DNA of 60,000 bases from Tubulanus polymorphus (lineage: Eukaryota; Nemertea; Palaeonemertea; Tubulaniformes; Tubulanidae), in the NCBI RefSeq assembly GCF_964204645.1, contig NC_134025.1, positions 20,802,001 to 20,862,000 on the forward strand, written 5' to 3'. A program made the translations under genes and the position numbers. Shown here piece after piece: positions 59,358-60,000 of this stretch (within the stretch, counting starts at the first letter, position 1; every line of letters begins with the position of its first letter). Under the pieces are notes generated by a model, which was given only the letters and a program-made list of their open reading frames with translations, had not been told where the DNA came from and ran no database searches.

Positions 59358-60000
59358 TATCAATGTACATAAACATTGTGGCTCAAGTCCATCATAGCAT
59401 TAAAACGTTCCAGCACTAATCATATCGGGCTGGTATTTGAAATTAATCTCCCAATATTGGACTTATCAAATCTTAAGTAGTTCTGGTGGGTTTTCTGGGC
59501 AATCACTAGAGTAAAATGAATGCGCGAAACTCTTTTTTTATAATGTATCTTTTAGAGGGACAATTCCACGCCCTGGACTTAAACCAACTTTGTTGTAACA
59601 GTTTTACGGCGTCAAAACCTACTGAATGCTCTGTAATCTTGATTCGGATTAACCGGGTAACAACACCTTGAAATCCGGATAAACGGATACGGCGGATTAA
59701 GCGGGTATGACTGTAATTCAAAACACTGGTAATATGGTGCACGAGGAATTCCATGCAATCGTTTTTCTGTTAGTGGACAATGTATCGACGTGATCTTCAT
59801 CAGATCAATCGAAATTATCAGAAACAATTTCTGAAACTATCTAGCCTAACATAGTCCAAACAGTCCAATCACACGAACGCTAACTAAATTAATTTAGTCA
59901 ATTCGGCTCCAAGTATAAAATATGGAAAAGTAGTCAAATGGCCTTTTTACCTGACGTATCATACGCACAATGCTGATCAAAGATCTGCGAATCTTAACAT
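59358..60000 (+). repeat. 643-bp duplicated segment, copy 2 (continues past window)
   Basis: Same orientation as 54429-55071. It reaches the last base of the window, so its full length cannot be judged. Confidence 0.93.
59951..59984 (-). CDS. Candidate upstream exon of the NRF-6-like gene, copy 2
   Basis: Identical in sequence to 55022-55055, including the GTAAAA donor, inside the 643-bp duplication. It may be an alternative exon, a dead duplicate, or part of a tandem paralogue starting right of the window. Confidence 0.35.

Overview
The window is intron-rich, AT-rich nuclear DNA from an animal, most likely a marine invertebrate. A lophotrochozoan such as a mollusc, annelid or brachiopod is my guess, not a demonstrated fact. 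Three conserved multi-exon genes lie on the minus strand, each interrupted by introns full of short non-autonomous transposons, fold-back repeats and microsatellites. I rebuilt exons from splice sites, reading frame and remembered family sequences; no search was run.

Layout. (1) 159-368, plus strand: a degraded hAT/ZBED-type transposase-like fragment. (2) 520-12352, minus strand: 18 coding exons (884 codons) of the beta subunit of the COPI coatomer; only the last ~70 residues lie beyond the left edge. Its intron 9 holds a complete mariner element (6496-7936) with perfect 39-bp ends and an intact 359-residue transposase. A likely 5' UTR exon is near 13475-13560. (3) 13600-20550: no protein gene seen; several MITE-like elements. 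(4) 20552-43373, minus strand: a ZDHHC14/18/9-type protein S-palmitoyltransferase, 450 codons in its main form. (5) 44050-44674, plus strand: a possible small unidentified gene, head-to-head with ZDHHC. (6) 45264 to about 55055, perhaps past 60000, minus strand: an NRF-6-like multipass acyltransferase. One short exon-like segment and ~640 bp of surrounding DNA are duplicated at the right edge. (7) 55066-59950: repeats, including a 48-bp minisatellite between inverted repeat blocks.

The most striking feature is in the palmitoyltransferase gene. A constant exon (38084-38132) ends in a perfect U12-type AT donor (ATATCCTTT). Downstream lie four tandem homologous exons (36.6, 34.0, 33.5 and 32.7 kb). 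Each has a U12-type CCTTAA branch site 11-13 nt before an AC acceptor, and each ends in an ordinary U2-type GT donor. All four keep frame and encode alternative versions of transmembrane helix 4 plus the TTxE motif. Because an AC acceptor cannot pair with a GT donor, the layout itself should force inclusion of exactly one exon. The gene also has two alternative last coding exons. One ends in a ZDHHC14-like C-terminal SSV (PDZ ligand) and the other lacks it.

The three genes act in membrane trafficking and lipid modification (COPI coat, S-acylation, membrane acyl transfer). There is no operon logic here; neighbourhood is probably incidental.
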